Shown: in pieces, positions 1 to 8,835 of the stretch | How positions within the stretch are numbered: position 1 is the stretch's first letter | How the letters are laid out: every line of letters starts with the position of its first letter | Origin: Herbaspirillum aquaticum | GTDB lineage: Bacteria; Pseudomonadota; Gammaproteobacteria; Burkholderiales; Burkholderiaceae_D | Direction of reading: 5' to 3' | NCBI RefSeq assembly: GCF_002213425.1 | Contig: NZ_NJGV01000019.1 | Location: 1 to 64,000 of the forward strand | DNA length: 64,000 nucleotides | The notes under the pieces: generated by a model | Seen by the model: the letters and a program-made list of their open reading frames with translations, nothing else | The model's database searches: none | Told to the model about the DNA's origin: nothing | Made by a program: the position numbers and the translations under genes

Positions 1-126
1 ACCACCGTAGCGGAAGAGCTATCTAAGTTATCAGCTACCGCATCGCCGATCATCATCACAGAACGCGGCGAAGAACTGTACCGATCCACCCTTCTGAGGG
101 CGGAGAAAATTTATAAAAACATTTGA
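1..126 (+). CDS. C-terminal end of an island gene cut by the window edge
   Basis: An open frame runs from the first base to a TGA at 124-126 and gives 41 residues ending in ERGEELYRSTLLRAEKIYKNI-type helical, charged sequence. No start is visible because the gene begins to the left of the window. The stop is only 10 bases before the ATG of the next gene on the same strand, so the two are probably cotranscribed. Base composition is AT-richer than the chromosome beyond 5.1 kb, in line with the genomic island. I do not recognise the family. Confidence 0.55.
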   Translation, partial: TTVAEELSKLSATASPIIITERGEELYRSTLLRAEKIYKNI

Positions 127-136
127 AAGAGACAAC

Positions 137-598
137 ATGAACGCAATCACACTTACCCCCGGCGTAACCTACCAATATGATATTGGTAAGCTCTACTCCC
201 CATCAGAACGTCAGGCTATCGAAAGACATAACGATAGTGTCTTCCAGGAGGCGCGGCGTCGGCAGCAAGCCGAGATCGAGGAGCATACCCGACGAGCGTA
301 CGAGAGTAATCGACCTATGTCTAGTGAGGAATACTATCAACTTGCTCTAGATAGGGAGGCTCAGAAACAACTAAAGCAGAAAGAAGAGGAGTTGTTGGCC
401 GCTGCGAAGGAGCAAGAGAAAATTGATTTTATGGAGTCCTCCCCTCCCTCTGTTGAGCTTGTAGAAGCTAACGCAATGATGTTTTTGAAAACACTCCAAG
501 AATGGATTCAACGCGGCTACGAAATTGACCTTAATCGCGTTCTTCATTTTGTGCCGGGGTGTTTTGCAGTCAGGCTGATTCGTTCCATGCCCAATTAA
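137..598 (+). CDS. Hypothetical coiled-coil island protein
   Basis: A 153-residue protein with no recognised domain. Residues about 25-95 are strongly charged and rich in Glu, Gln, Arg and Lys (runs such as EARRRQQAEIEEHTRR and LKQKEEELLAAAKEQEK), which predicts a long helix or coiled coil. The C-terminal 50 residues are more hydrophobic and look folded. An AAAGAGAC stretch just before the ATG can serve as ribosome binding site. It lies 10 bases after the preceding partial gene and is followed by a strong terminator hairpin, so it is probably the last or next-to-last gene of a leftward-beginning operon of the island. Function unknown. Confidence 0.6.
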   Translation: MNAITLTPGVTYQYDIGKLYSPSERQAIERHNDSVFQEARRRQQAEIEEHTRRAYESNRPMSSEEYYQLALDREAQKQLKQKEEELLAAAKEQEKIDFMESSPPSVELVEANAMMFLKTLQEWIQRGYEIDLNRVLHFVPGCFAVRLIRSMPN

Positions 599-605
599 TA
601 AATCT

Positions 606-792
606 TATGCAAAGAGAATTAATTAGAAAGTACCTATATATGAACGCCCCAAGTTGGGGCGTTTTTCATGACCTAATGGATCAGTACGATATGACGCAGT
701 CTGATCTATTCGATTACCTATTAACTATCGCCACTACGGCAGGAGACCATATTGACCGGAGCAATACCAAACCCGCAATTTCTAAAGTTTAG
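606..792 (+). CDS. Doubtful small protein overlapping the helicase start
   Basis: An open frame that can start at ATG 606 (or 642) and ends at 792, inside the next gene's first 41 bases. The part after residue 13 (DLMDQYDMTQSDLFDYLL) reads like an amphipathic helix, which favours a real protein with translational coupling to the helicase. Against it, no good ribosome binding site precedes either ATG, and a textbook terminator hairpin at 643-666 lies inside the frame. Kept only as a possibility. Confidence 0.25.
643..666 (+). terminator. Rho-independent terminator
   Basis: AACGCCCC and GGGGCGTT form an 8-bp GC-rich stem around a 5-base loop, followed directly by TTTTT. Only the plus strand has the U-run. 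It would end transcription of the small island operon that includes the coiled-coil gene; the helicase downstream would then need its own promoter or read-through. Confidence 0.75.
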
Positions 793-1987
793 AAAATACT
801 TGGAGCAAGAGGGATTCTGCCTACTTGTGAATACAAAATTCAAAGAAATAGTTTTATACAACTGGGTCAGCAAGGCGACTGAGCCACTATCGGTTTTGCC
901 TATTAGGTTTAAAAGATGGGATGCCGCAAAATCGGATGCCACGGGAATTACTGACTATATCAAGTGTTCTCTTGAGTTGGTATCAGGCGAGGTATTCGTA
1001 CCTAATGCTGGTAGGTATATAACGTCTCACGGCAGTACATGGGTGAATATCCACAATCCATTCCAAACAAGCAGCGGATCGTGCGAAGTCTCGCCTCTCT
1101 TCCTGGAGTTGTTTGAACGCCTATTTCCCGTAGAAGAGGAAAGGCATGTCTGTGTGCAGTGGATGGCCGATATTGTGCAGAATCCGGAGCATAGGCCATC
1201 TTGGCATCTAATGCTGTCATCAGCGCCTGGGACTGGCAAGGGATTTCTCTTCCACAACATCCTTACCCCCATCCTCCAGCATACTCACCTCGTAAAGGAC
1301 TATGACGGGTTAATGGGGAAGCACTCAGTTGCCCTTGCTCACAATCTATTGATCTTGCTGGACGATGCCAAGACCAGCAGCGATAGCATGGAGACGAAAC
1401 TTAAGTCAGCGTTGTCGGAGCCAAGGGTCGCGATTGAACCCAAGCATGAAATGCCCCGTATGGTCGATACATATGCCCGTGTGATCTTGGCGAGCAATGA
1501 GCTTCGTCCGTTACGCTTAGATAAAGATGAGCGAAGGTGGTATGTACCCCAGCGGATTGAGCACCGCGTGTCTTTAGAAGAGACTGCCAATTTCATTTCT
1601 CAAATTGCGGCATGGCTGGAAGAGCCGGAGAGCCTCGGCAAAGTTTACAACTACTTTAAGACCTATTCGCTAGAAGGTTTCAATAGGAAATACGTCAATC
1701 AGACCGAGACTCTTAAGGAGATGATTGGTATGAGCGAGAGTCCTATTGAGGGATTTCTATCTGCGTACTTAGATGACGAGCCTGTTTTTACGTACAACGG
1801 CATTCAGGATGCGCTGGCTGCTGAAGGGTACAACAAACAAAAAGATAGCTACTTAAAGAGGCTGTTGAATGAAGCAGGCTATACGAACGGGAGATTTAAA
1901 CGTAATTCACTGACGCTGTGGCATCCGAAATCACTAGCTAAAGATCAAGCACTGGCCAAATTTGATACAACCGCCAGCAGACTGTGA
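752..1987 (+). CDS. Superfamily-3-like helicase (DUF5906 primase-helicase type)
   Basis: A 411-residue AAA+/SF3-like ATPase of the kind found as the helicase half of phage, plasmid and satellite replication proteins. Walker A is APGTGKG (158-164), a Walker B-like strand is ILLDDA (201-206), a sensor-like ASN follows at 247-249 and paired arginines at 261-262 could be the Arg finger. The start is TTG at 752, chosen because AGGAGA lies 5 bases before it. No primase motifs are visible in the 150 N-terminal residues, so this may act as a stand-alone helicase or with a primase encoded elsewhere. It probably initiates or drives replication of the excised island. Family assignment is by motif recognition only. 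Confidence 0.75.
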   Translation: MTGAIPNPQFLKFRKYLEQEGFCLLVNTKFKEIVLYNWVSKATEPLSVLPIRFKRWDAAKSDATGITDYIKCSLELVSGEVFVPNAGRYITSHGSTWVNIHNPFQTSSGSCEVSPLFLELFERLFPVEEERHVCVQWMADIVQNPEHRPSWHLMLSSAPGTGKGFLFHNILTPILQHTHLVKDYDGLMGKHSVALAHNLLILLDDAKTSSDSMETKLKSALSEPRVAIEPKHEMPRMVDTYARVILASNELRPLRLDKDERRWYVPQRIEHRVSLEETANFISQIAAWLEEPESLGKVYNYFKTYSLEGFNRKYVNQTETLKEMIGMSESPIEGFLSAYLDDEPVFTYNGIQDALAAEGYNKQKDSYLKRLLNEAGYTNGRFKRNSLTLWHPKSLAKDQALAKFDTTASRL

Positions 1988-2088
1988 CAACCATGACACC
2001 CATGCGACAGGCCTGTTACAGGGATGCCTGTCAGCTTAAAACTCAATAAACATAAGCCTTTCCGTCATTGTGACACCCATGACAACCA
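1985..2088 (+). repeat. Iteron-like TGACAMCCA repeats around a hairpin
   Basis: Four copies of a 9-base motif: TGACAACCA at 1985, TGACACCCA at 1994, TGACACCCA at 2071 and TGACAACCA at 2080, in two abutting pairs whose internal order is reversed. Between them is an inverted repeat, GACAGGC at 2006-2012 and GCCTGTC at 2026-2032. The array begins at the stop codon of the helicase gene. Abutting 9-base repeats beside a replication gene suggest initiator binding sites or an origin; recombinase or regulator sites are also possible. Confidence 0.45.
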
Positions 2089-2168
2089 TACTTTGAAGTT
2101 ATTTTCAAATACGAAGTACAAGAACTTGTACTGAAGTTGGCGAAGGCGATTTTCCTAGGAGGACACGA

Positions 2169-2714
2169 ATGACAAAGCAATATGACTCCAAAGCAGAAGC
2201 AGAGGCAGCGCCACTATTCGAGCGCTATGGCTGTATCCGCTGCGACAGCTTCTTACCTGCCACATTTCTCGATAAGGAAGGTGCCGAATTCCGCGCAAAG
2301 GCAGACTTTTACCATCCAGCCACAGGAATCTACATCGAGTATAAAAGTGCAGTATTAAACAGCACCACCACAAAGAGAACTGCCGCTAATAAGCTAGAAA
2401 GCCAACGCAGATATCGAGGAGGGACGCTCGCTAAGATTGATGAACTCAAATATAGCTGGTCTCACTCGGCATACAAGCAAGGACTGGTGCAAGAGGAACT
2501 AGGCCCGGATAACTTTATCATTATATTCAAGGACGCCATTGCCGGGCCAGATATGGATCGCTACTTGAAACGGGGTATCGTCGCAATCACCTTAAAATCC
2601 TTGCCAACTTGGCTTGCTTACCAACAGTTGTCGAGAAAGGGTCTGGCGGTCGGCTTCAAGCTTATAGGCGACTCCCCGCTGACCTACAACAGGGAGCATC
2701 AGGCCTACGTATAA
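2169..2714 (+). CDS. PD-(D/E)XK nuclease-like island protein
   Basis: A 181-residue protein. Residues 44-60 (KADFYHPATGIYIEYKS) put an Asp (D46) in a strand followed, after a turn, by ExK (E57, K59); this arrangement is typical of PD-(D/E)XK nuclease cores. The upstream half (SKAEAEAAPLFERYG) resembles the helix preceding such cores. A strong AGGAGG ribosome binding site lies just ahead of the ATG. It follows the helicase gene and the repeat array, so a role in island DNA processing, recombination or restriction-like defence is plausible. The family match is inferred from the motif, and the substrate is unknown. Confidence 0.55.
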   Translation: MTKQYDSKAEAEAAPLFERYGCIRCDSFLPATFLDKEGAEFRAKADFYHPATGIYIEYKSAVLNSTTTKRTAANKLESQRRYRGGTLAKIDELKYSWSHSAYKQGLVQEELGPDNFIIIFKDAIAGPDMDRYLKRGIVAITLKSLPTWLAYQQLSRKGLAVGFKLIGDSPLTYNREHQAYV

Positions 2715-2743
2715 ACTTTCGCTAATATAGTTATCACTAGCGC

Positions 2744-3205
2744 CTAAGCCCTTAGTTCGCTGTGGCAGTGTCTGCATTTGATTGCCTCAAACTTCACTTC
2801 TTCAGCGCAGTATGGACACTTCTTTATTCGCTTTGCAGTATCAACCGATACCTCTCTGACGTTTGCAGCTCCGCCCAAGTTCGAGGGTGACTCAACGGTC
2901 AAAATTAGACTTCGCAAGAGATCAAATATACCTCTTTCGCTCTCTGCACCCTTATGCGTTAAAGCCCAAACGGCCGAAGCAATCCAGCCTAGAAATGTCC
3001 ATCCTAGAAATAGATTCAAAACGAAAATTGCATTGATTTTGGGATGGTGATTTGCCCAAGCTTCATAAGACGGCAAGAAGTAAAGCGAAAAGCTCGAAAC
3101 TGCAAAAATAATTAAGAGCGCGTTGCCGTTATTCGCAGGATTGTAACTAAGCTTCCAAGTCAACAAACAGGTGAATGACAAGAGTATCAGGCGAATTAGA
3201 AACAT
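2744..3205 (-). CDS. Membrane protein with Imm-like superinfection-immunity domain and C-terminal zinc ribbon
   Basis: A 153-residue protein. There are two to three hydrophobic segments (about 3-19, 28-45, 58-81). The stretch YFLPSYEAWANHH...AIFVLNLFLGWTFLGWIASAVWAL (42-82) matches the pattern of the superinfection-immunity family, whose T4 Imm member blocks DNA injection by related phages. The C-terminus carries a four-cysteine ribbon (C130, C133, C144, C147: CPYC...CRHC). It is divergent from the nuclease-like gene and 38 bases downstream of a second zinc-ribbon membrane protein on the same strand. Its likely role is inner-membrane protection of the host against competing phages, but members of this family also occur in bacterial chromosomes without a shown phage function. 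Confidence 0.7.
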   Translation of the reverse strand: MFLIRLILLSFTCLLTWKLSYNPANNGNALLIIFAVSSFSLYFLPSYEAWANHHPKINAIFVLNLFLGWTFLGWIASAVWALTHKGAESERGIFDLLRSLILTVESPSNLGGAANVREVSVDTAKRIKKCPYCAEEVKFEAIKCRHCHSELRA

Positions 3206-3243
3206 TTATTCCCCCATGAGCTGTGGTTGTGGTGGTAGATCAG

Positions 3244-3558
3244 TTAAGGCGACGTACGATACTGGTCTCTAAATTTCTGTTCCATCTGTTCGCACACGCC
3301 CGCTATGAATCGCTTTGCAGCAGGATCGAGGGATTTCTTTTCATACTCTTGCCAGCAAACTGAAATAGCCCCTCGCGCTTTATATTTCTCGTCATTTTCT
3401 GGCGAGTTACTCTGGAGGATGCCAAGCAAGAGCATTGCCGCAACTCCGCCTAACGGATACCAGAGCCACCATTTGAAGTTCTTTGGCTTGGCCCCGCAGT
3501 TTGGGCAGGCGCTTGCATTTTCACTGATTTGCTTCCCGCACTCGTAACAGTCAATCAT
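3244..3558 (-). CDS. Zinc-ribbon single-pass membrane protein
   Basis: A 104-residue protein with an N-terminal zinc ribbon (C4, C7, C18, C21: CYEC...CPNC), one membrane segment at about 31-49 and a charged C-terminal tail of about 55 residues with two further cysteines. It lies upstream of, and in the same direction as, the Imm-like gene, with a 38-base gap, so the two probably form an operon and may act together. Such short ribbon-plus-membrane proteins are common in phage and island cargo, but no function can be assigned from sequence. Confidence 0.6.
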   Translation of the reverse strand: MIDCYECGKQISENASACPNCGAKPKNFKWWLWYPLGGVAAMLLLGILQSNSPENDEKYKARGAISVCWQEYEKKSLDPAAKRFIAGVCEQMEQKFRDQYRTSP

Positions 3559-3660
3559 TGTCAGCCACCCCTTTTATTGTCACTAATTATTATACTAAAA
3601 GTTTAATATTTAAAACCCAAGGTTTGCCACTGGTACTACGCCGATCTACAGAATTGGCTA

Positions 3661-4035
3661 ATGCCAGTTAAACCAACAGCCCAAAAACAGTTCTCCAAGC
3701 GTCTCCGGGAAGTTCTTGCAACGCTTAATCCACCTATCCTCACAGCAGCGGAGTTCGCTCGTCAATTTTCACTGCGCTACAAAGGCGTCTCCCCCTCTCC
3801 CGTCGCTGTGCGCAAGTGGTGGGATGGCCTGACAATGCCAACCGATGAAAAGATGGAAGCATTGGCGTTATGGCTCAATGTACCTATCCACTGGCTTAGG
3901 TATGGCGATGTCAATAAGATAACGGAAAAATCTGATCTTACATCGGAAGAAGCTCAACTATTGTTGAATTGGCGATCACTTCCCGTTGCCCGTCGCAAAA
4001 TCCTCATGGCTCTGATTCAAGATTTGAGTAAGTAG
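3661..4035 (+). CDS. Phage-type HTH transcriptional regulator
   Basis: A 124-residue protein. Residues about 8-80 form a helix-turn-helix domain of the phage repressor kind (TAAEFARQFSLRYKGVSPSPVAVRKWWDG, then ALWLNVPIHWLRYG, the usual closing motif of XRE-like repressors). The tail has no protease motif. It is divergent from the zinc-ribbon membrane genes, with about 100 bases of very AT-rich DNA between them (3559-3660), where it could repress both. No clear Shine-Dalgarno precedes ATG 3661, so translation may be weak or leaderless. The likely role is the island's immunity or regulatory switch. Confidence 0.7.
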   Translation: MPVKPTAQKQFSKRLREVLATLNPPILTAAEFARQFSLRYKGVSPSPVAVRKWWDGLTMPTDEKMEALALWLNVPIHWLRYGDVNKITEKSDLTSEEAQLLLNWRSLPVARRKILMALIQDLSK

Positions 4036-4186
4036 CCGCGTATGTAATAACTCACCCCGCACAATAAGAGCAAATACTCGCAAATATAGAGTTTGAGGCT
4101 ACACACAGCCCGTAATGCTCAACAAACCAGTGTGCCTATCTCCCTGGTCTTAGCTGCGAACTCCTCGCCATTAGCTCCACACCCCC

Positions 4187-4317
4187 GTGTCTACAAAGGT
4201 GTAGCTTTTTATACACCCTGTCAGCCGTGTCAAATTGCACCTTTCAGCCGTCTTAAAAGGTTATAAATTCAATTTATTTACACTTTTCTCAAAAGGTGGT
4301 TTATCATTTGTAGACAC
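4187..4317. promoter_or_regulatory. Candidate recombination/regulatory site upstream of the serine recombinase
   Basis: The 302 bases between the HTH gene and the recombinase hold no gene. GTGTCTACAAA at 4187-4197 is repeated inverted and perfectly as TTTGTAGACAC at 4307-4317, 21 bases before the recombinase ATG. Extra TGTC half-sites occur in between. Res sites of Tn3-type resolvases are built of TGTC-beginning half-sites next to the resolvase gene, so this may be a res-like site or an autoregulatory operator. A promoter-like TTACAC, 17 bases, TTATCA lies within the segment and points at the recombinase. Confidence 0.45.
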
Positions 4318-4337
4318 CATCACATCGAGGGCTGCAA

Positions 4338-4892
4338 ATGAAGGTTGGATACATTCGAGTATCAACGGTCGATCAGAACACCGACCGCCAGTTGGAAGGC
4401 CTGATGCTGGATAAGACATTTACCGACAAGGCATCAGCAAAAAATACTACTCGACCGGCTTTGCAGGAAATGCTTGGGTTTGTAAGGGAAGGCGATCAGG
4501 TATATGCGCACTCGATTGATCGCCTAGCCCGTAACCTTATCGATTTGAGGACGCTTATCAATCAGCTCACAGGCAAAGGGATTAGCGTCACCTTTGTTAA
4601 AGAAGGCTTGACCTTCTCGGGCGAAGCAAACCCTATGAACACTCTCATGCTTTCCATGATGGGAGCATTTGCCGAGTTTGAGCGGGAGTTGATTAAAGAA
4701 AGGCAGAGAGAAGGCATCGCCTCTGCCAAACGCGTAGGAAGGCATCTAGGACGTGCTAGGAGCCTTTCCGAGACGGACGTTGCAGTTATCAGGGAACGGG
4801 TTGCATCAGGGGCCAACAAGAGCGACTTAGCCAAAGAGTTCAAGGTATCGAGAGCCACTCTTTATAAAGCTCTGGCTAGCAAGAATGCCTAG
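4338..4892 (+). CDS. Serine recombinase (resolvase/invertase, Pin-like)
   Basis: A 184-residue small serine recombinase, the usual length for the resolvase/invertase family. The catalytic serine is S9 in GYIRVST (R7 also conserved), and the other active-site arginines fall in HSIDRLARN (59-67, D61, R62, R65). The long E helix (about 100-125) is followed by a C-terminal HTH (about 143-181, SDLAKEFKVSRATLYKAL). Such proteins resolve or invert DNA between short sites and usually do not perform integration of large islands, so this is unlikely to be the enzyme that inserted the island in dusA. It is the last island gene before the right junction. Confidence 0.85.
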   Translation: MKVGYIRVSTVDQNTDRQLEGLMLDKTFTDKASAKNTTRPALQEMLGFVREGDQVYAHSIDRLARNLIDLRTLINQLTGKGISVTFVKEGLTFSGEANPMNTLMLSMMGAFAEFERELIKERQREGIASAKRVGRHLGRARSLSETDVAVIRERVASGANKSDLAKEFKVSRATLYKALASKNA

Positions 4893-5036
4893 AAAACCAA
4901 TAGCTCCTTCACTCCGTACACCCCGCGCAAGATATTTCAAAATTAAGAGTTTTTGATAATTTTTAACCGGGAGTACGGTGTTGAGGATCGAGTAAGCCAC
5001 AGGGATATTTTTGGTGCACACATTCTGCACACGACG

Positions 5037-5066
5037 AGCCTGAAATCCCTTATTTTTAGGCTTTTT
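5037..5066 (+). terminator. Terminator at the right end of the island
   Basis: AGCCT (5037-5041) and AGGCT (5058-5062) with AAAT/ATTT inside form an imperfect stem, followed by TTTTT. It sits 145 bases after the serine recombinase and just inside the dusA junction, so it would stop island transcripts from running antisense into dusA. Confidence 0.55.
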
Positions 5067-5124
5067 CTATCCAATCCATCATGGGCGCAACCGACAAGGT
5101 ACGGGGAGGCAGGGATGTCTTCAT
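5056..5124 (-). pseudogene. dusA: 5' fragment of dusA interrupted by the island
   Basis: Minus-strand ATG at 5124 opens a 22-codon frame, MKTSLPPRTLSVAPMMDW followed by IEKA and TAA. SVAPMMDW is the hallmark N-terminus of tRNA-dihydrouridine synthase A, where the family continues with TDRH; here it breaks after the Trp codon. The enzyme reduces uridines 20/20a of tRNA with FMN. The fragment shows that an element integrated within codons about 15-18 of dusA. The remaining dusA sequence should lie beyond the left end of the island, perhaps with a new start supplied by the element, as is known for dusA-targeting islands. Confidence 0.85.
5070..5088. other. Probable attachment-site junction of the dusA island
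   Basis: On the minus strand GCGCCCATGATGGATTGGA encodes the APMMDW part of dusA, and sequence on its left side no longer codes for DusA. The crossover should lie in or at the end of this 19-base stretch. Two direct TGCACAC repeats at 5015-5021 and 5026-5032, 11 bases apart, lie just inside the island and could be integrase arm sites. A second copy of the core is expected off the left edge. Confidence 0.65.
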
Positions 5125-5254
5125 AAACTGACGAAATACTTCATTAAAGTTCCGGGCTGTATACCGGAAAACCAGGCAACAAGCGCCTGCTTGGCAGTCG
5201 AGGTGAACAAGCTTTCATTGTCCCGTTTCAGCACCGAAGATCGGCCGTCGCCGC

Positions 5255-5290
5255 AAATAGAAAGCCCGCAAGGCTTGCGCGTTGCGGGCT
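5255..5290 (-). terminator. Minus-strand terminator-like hairpin
   Basis: AGCCCGCAA (5263-5271) and TTGCGGGCT (5282-5290) form a perfect 9-bp stem with a 10-base loop; on the minus strand it is followed by the T-rich TTTCTATTT. It shares its stem sequence with the stronger terminator at 5514-5545. Confidence 0.55.
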
Positions 5291-5513
5291 GGTGTCCCCT
5301 CTATCCTCTTCGAGATAGGATTTTTCGTACAGCGGACACGATTCTGCACCACAATCCGGCAGCCGTCATTTCGCATTGCACAAAAACAGCGCAACCCACA
5401 CTGTTTTGGGACAAACGTTCATCTCACACAACGTTCAACGGAAACAAAGGGACTGAATTCACTTCGCCCGGCAGGCTCAACACCGCCATCATCGGGACTT
5501 CACGCCAAAAGGC

Positions 5514-5545
5514 AAAAAAAAAGCCCACAACCGAAGTTGCGGGCT
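5514..5545 (-). terminator. Terminator downstream of typA
   Basis: On the minus strand AGCCCGCAAC, the tetraloop TTCG and GTTGTGGGCT form a 10-bp stem (one G-U pair) followed by nine T. It is 190 bases past the typA stop codon and is the first strong intrinsic terminator for that transcript. Confidence 0.8.
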
Positions 5546-5733
5546 TGAATCCAATTCTTTAGGAGGAAATTGGAGGAGACAGGAGTAACTATATGGCAGT
5601 GCATCATGGCTGTCTGCTTTTTTGTGCTGATATCAGCTATTCACAAACCTGATATCACCACCAGCCCAGCCTGCCTTTTACCGCTCCCCACTGCAGGCAG
5701 TCCCATCAAGGACCGCCCTTCCCTGCTATTGAA

Positions 5734-7575
<1,842 letters not shown>

Positions 7576-7615
7576 GGTGAATGTGGTTGGGAATGCCGAA
7601 TCTCGGGAGGCGCGC

Positions 7616-7621
7616 ATTATA
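7616..7621 (-). promoter_or_regulatory. Extended -10 of a typA promoter
   Basis: Minus strand reads TGCTATAAT, an extended -10 (TGnTATAAT) 41 bases before the typA ATG. No good -35 is seen, which is usual for extended -10 promoters. The start would lie at about 7608. Confidence 0.55.
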
Positions 7622-7731
7622 GCATGTTGCGACGCATGAACTTTGGAAAAACCTGTGTTATCAACGGCTTGCCGAGCCCTGCGGGCTATCCCGGAAGGCC
7701 AGGCTGCAAGCCGTTTTGACGCTATCTGTCC

Positions 7732-8736
7732 TCAGGCGGTGGACACCAGCCTTTCGGGGGCCAGGATGGCGTATTCCTGCAACAGTCCGGTGCCCAGCAA
7801 GGCGCCGTCCGAACTGCGATAAACACGTACGCGGCCGGCCTGCTCCGGCACGGCCACCCCTTCCTTGCCCAGCGGCAAGCGCTGGCCGTGCAGGAAGCGG
7901 CGTGCCAGCTCGTCGCTGAGCTGCACCGCGGGGAAGCTGCGCAAGAGGCCGTCCACCGGCAGCAACAGGGCCTTGCGGGCCTCCAGCTCGCCGGCGGCAT
8001 CGAACGCCTCAAGCGTGACCGAACCATCGAGCGTGAGAGCGCCGACCCCAGTGCGCCTGAGGGCATTGAGGTGGGCCCCGCAGCCCAGTACTTCGCCAAT
8101 ATCTTCACCCAGCACGCGGATATATGTCCCTTTGCTGCAAGTGACACGGATGCGCAACAGGGGGGCCTGGTAGTCCAGCAGTTCCAGGGTGTGGATGATG
8201 ACGTTGCGGGCTTCGCGCTCCAGCGTAATGCCGGCGCGGGCGTATTCGTACAAGGGCTTGCCGTCGCGCTTCAAGGCCGAGTGCATCGGCGGGACCTGGC
8301 TGATGGGGCCACGGAACTGCGCCAGCGCGGCTTCGATCTGCGCCACGCTGACCTCGACGGCGCGCTCGCTGATGACCTGGCCTTCGGTGTCGCCGGTGTC
8401 AGTGCGCACGCCCAGGTGGACCAGGGCTTCGTAGGTCTTGTCGGCTTCCAGCAAGTCCTGCGAGAACTTGGTGGCCTCGCCGAAACACAGCGGCAAAAGC
8501 CCCGTGGCAAACGGATCCAGGGTGCCGGTGTGCCCGGCCTTGGGCGCGTTGAGCATGCGCTTGGCGCGGATCAGGGCGTCGTTGCTGGACAAGCCAACCG
8601 GCTTGTCCAGCAACAGCACGCCGTGCACCGGCACGCGCGGGGGACGCGCCGGGCGTGCCTGCTGGCTGCGCTTGGCACGCGGCTGCTGCGGTTCAGGGGA
8701 AGCGGAGACAGTGTCCGCCGTCGTATCGTCGGCCAT
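7732..8736 (-). CDS. truB: tRNA pseudouridine(55) synthase TruB
   Basis: A 334-residue enzyme that isomerises U55 to pseudouridine in the T-loop of nearly all tRNAs. The catalytic Asp is D74 in HTGTLDPFATGLLP; the fold continues through the TruB C-terminal and PUA-like region. The first about 35 residues (MADDTTADTVSASPEPQQPRA onward) form a low-complexity basic tail before the conserved VHGVLLLDKP start. An ATG at 8814 would extend it further, but ATG 8736 fits better. It is the last gene of the rimP-nusA-infB-rbfA-truB row, 99 bases after rbfA. Confidence 0.95.
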   Translation of the reverse strand: MADDTTADTVSASPEPQQPRAKRSQQARPARPPRVPVHGVLLLDKPVGLSSNDALIRAKRMLNAPKAGHTGTLDPFATGLLPLCFGEATKFSQDLLEADKTYEALVHLGVRTDTGDTEGQVISERAVEVSVAQIEAALAQFRGPISQVPPMHSALKRDGKPLYEYARAGITLEREARNVIIHTLELLDYQAPLLRIRVTCSKGTYIRVLGEDIGEVLGCGAHLNALRRTGVGALTLDGSVTLEAFDAAGELEARKALLLPVDGLLRSFPAVQLSDELARRFLHGQRLPLGKEGVAVPEQAGRVRVYRSSDGALLGTGLLQEYAILAPERLVSTA

Positions 8737-8835
8737 GAAATGCAAGACCGGCCCACGCCCCGCTGAAGGGAAACGCAGACCGGTATGAAAAGTATGAAGA
8801 AAACTGCAATGCAACGGGAAAAGAAACGCCCGTCT

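Larger units (their letters stand above)
5125..5733. other. Intergenic region between dusA fragment and typA
   Basis: No convincing gene in 609 bases; short open frames here have neither good start sites nor recognisable sequence. It should contain the native dusA promoter (minus strand, just right of 5124) and two minus-strand terminators listed separately. Two identical palindromes TGATATCA at 5628-5635 and 5650-5657, 22 bases apart (two helical turns), could be an operator; no regulator is evident. Confidence 0.5.

Noticed and set aside
4893-5733. Search for a tRNA gene as the island's attachment site
   Set aside because: No cloverleaf or T-loop pattern could be found; the target is dusA instead.
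7663-7715. AACGGCTTGC/GCAAGCCGTT inverted repeat between typA and truB
   Set aside because: The loop is about 33 bases and there is no T-run on the truB strand, so I do not call it a terminator.
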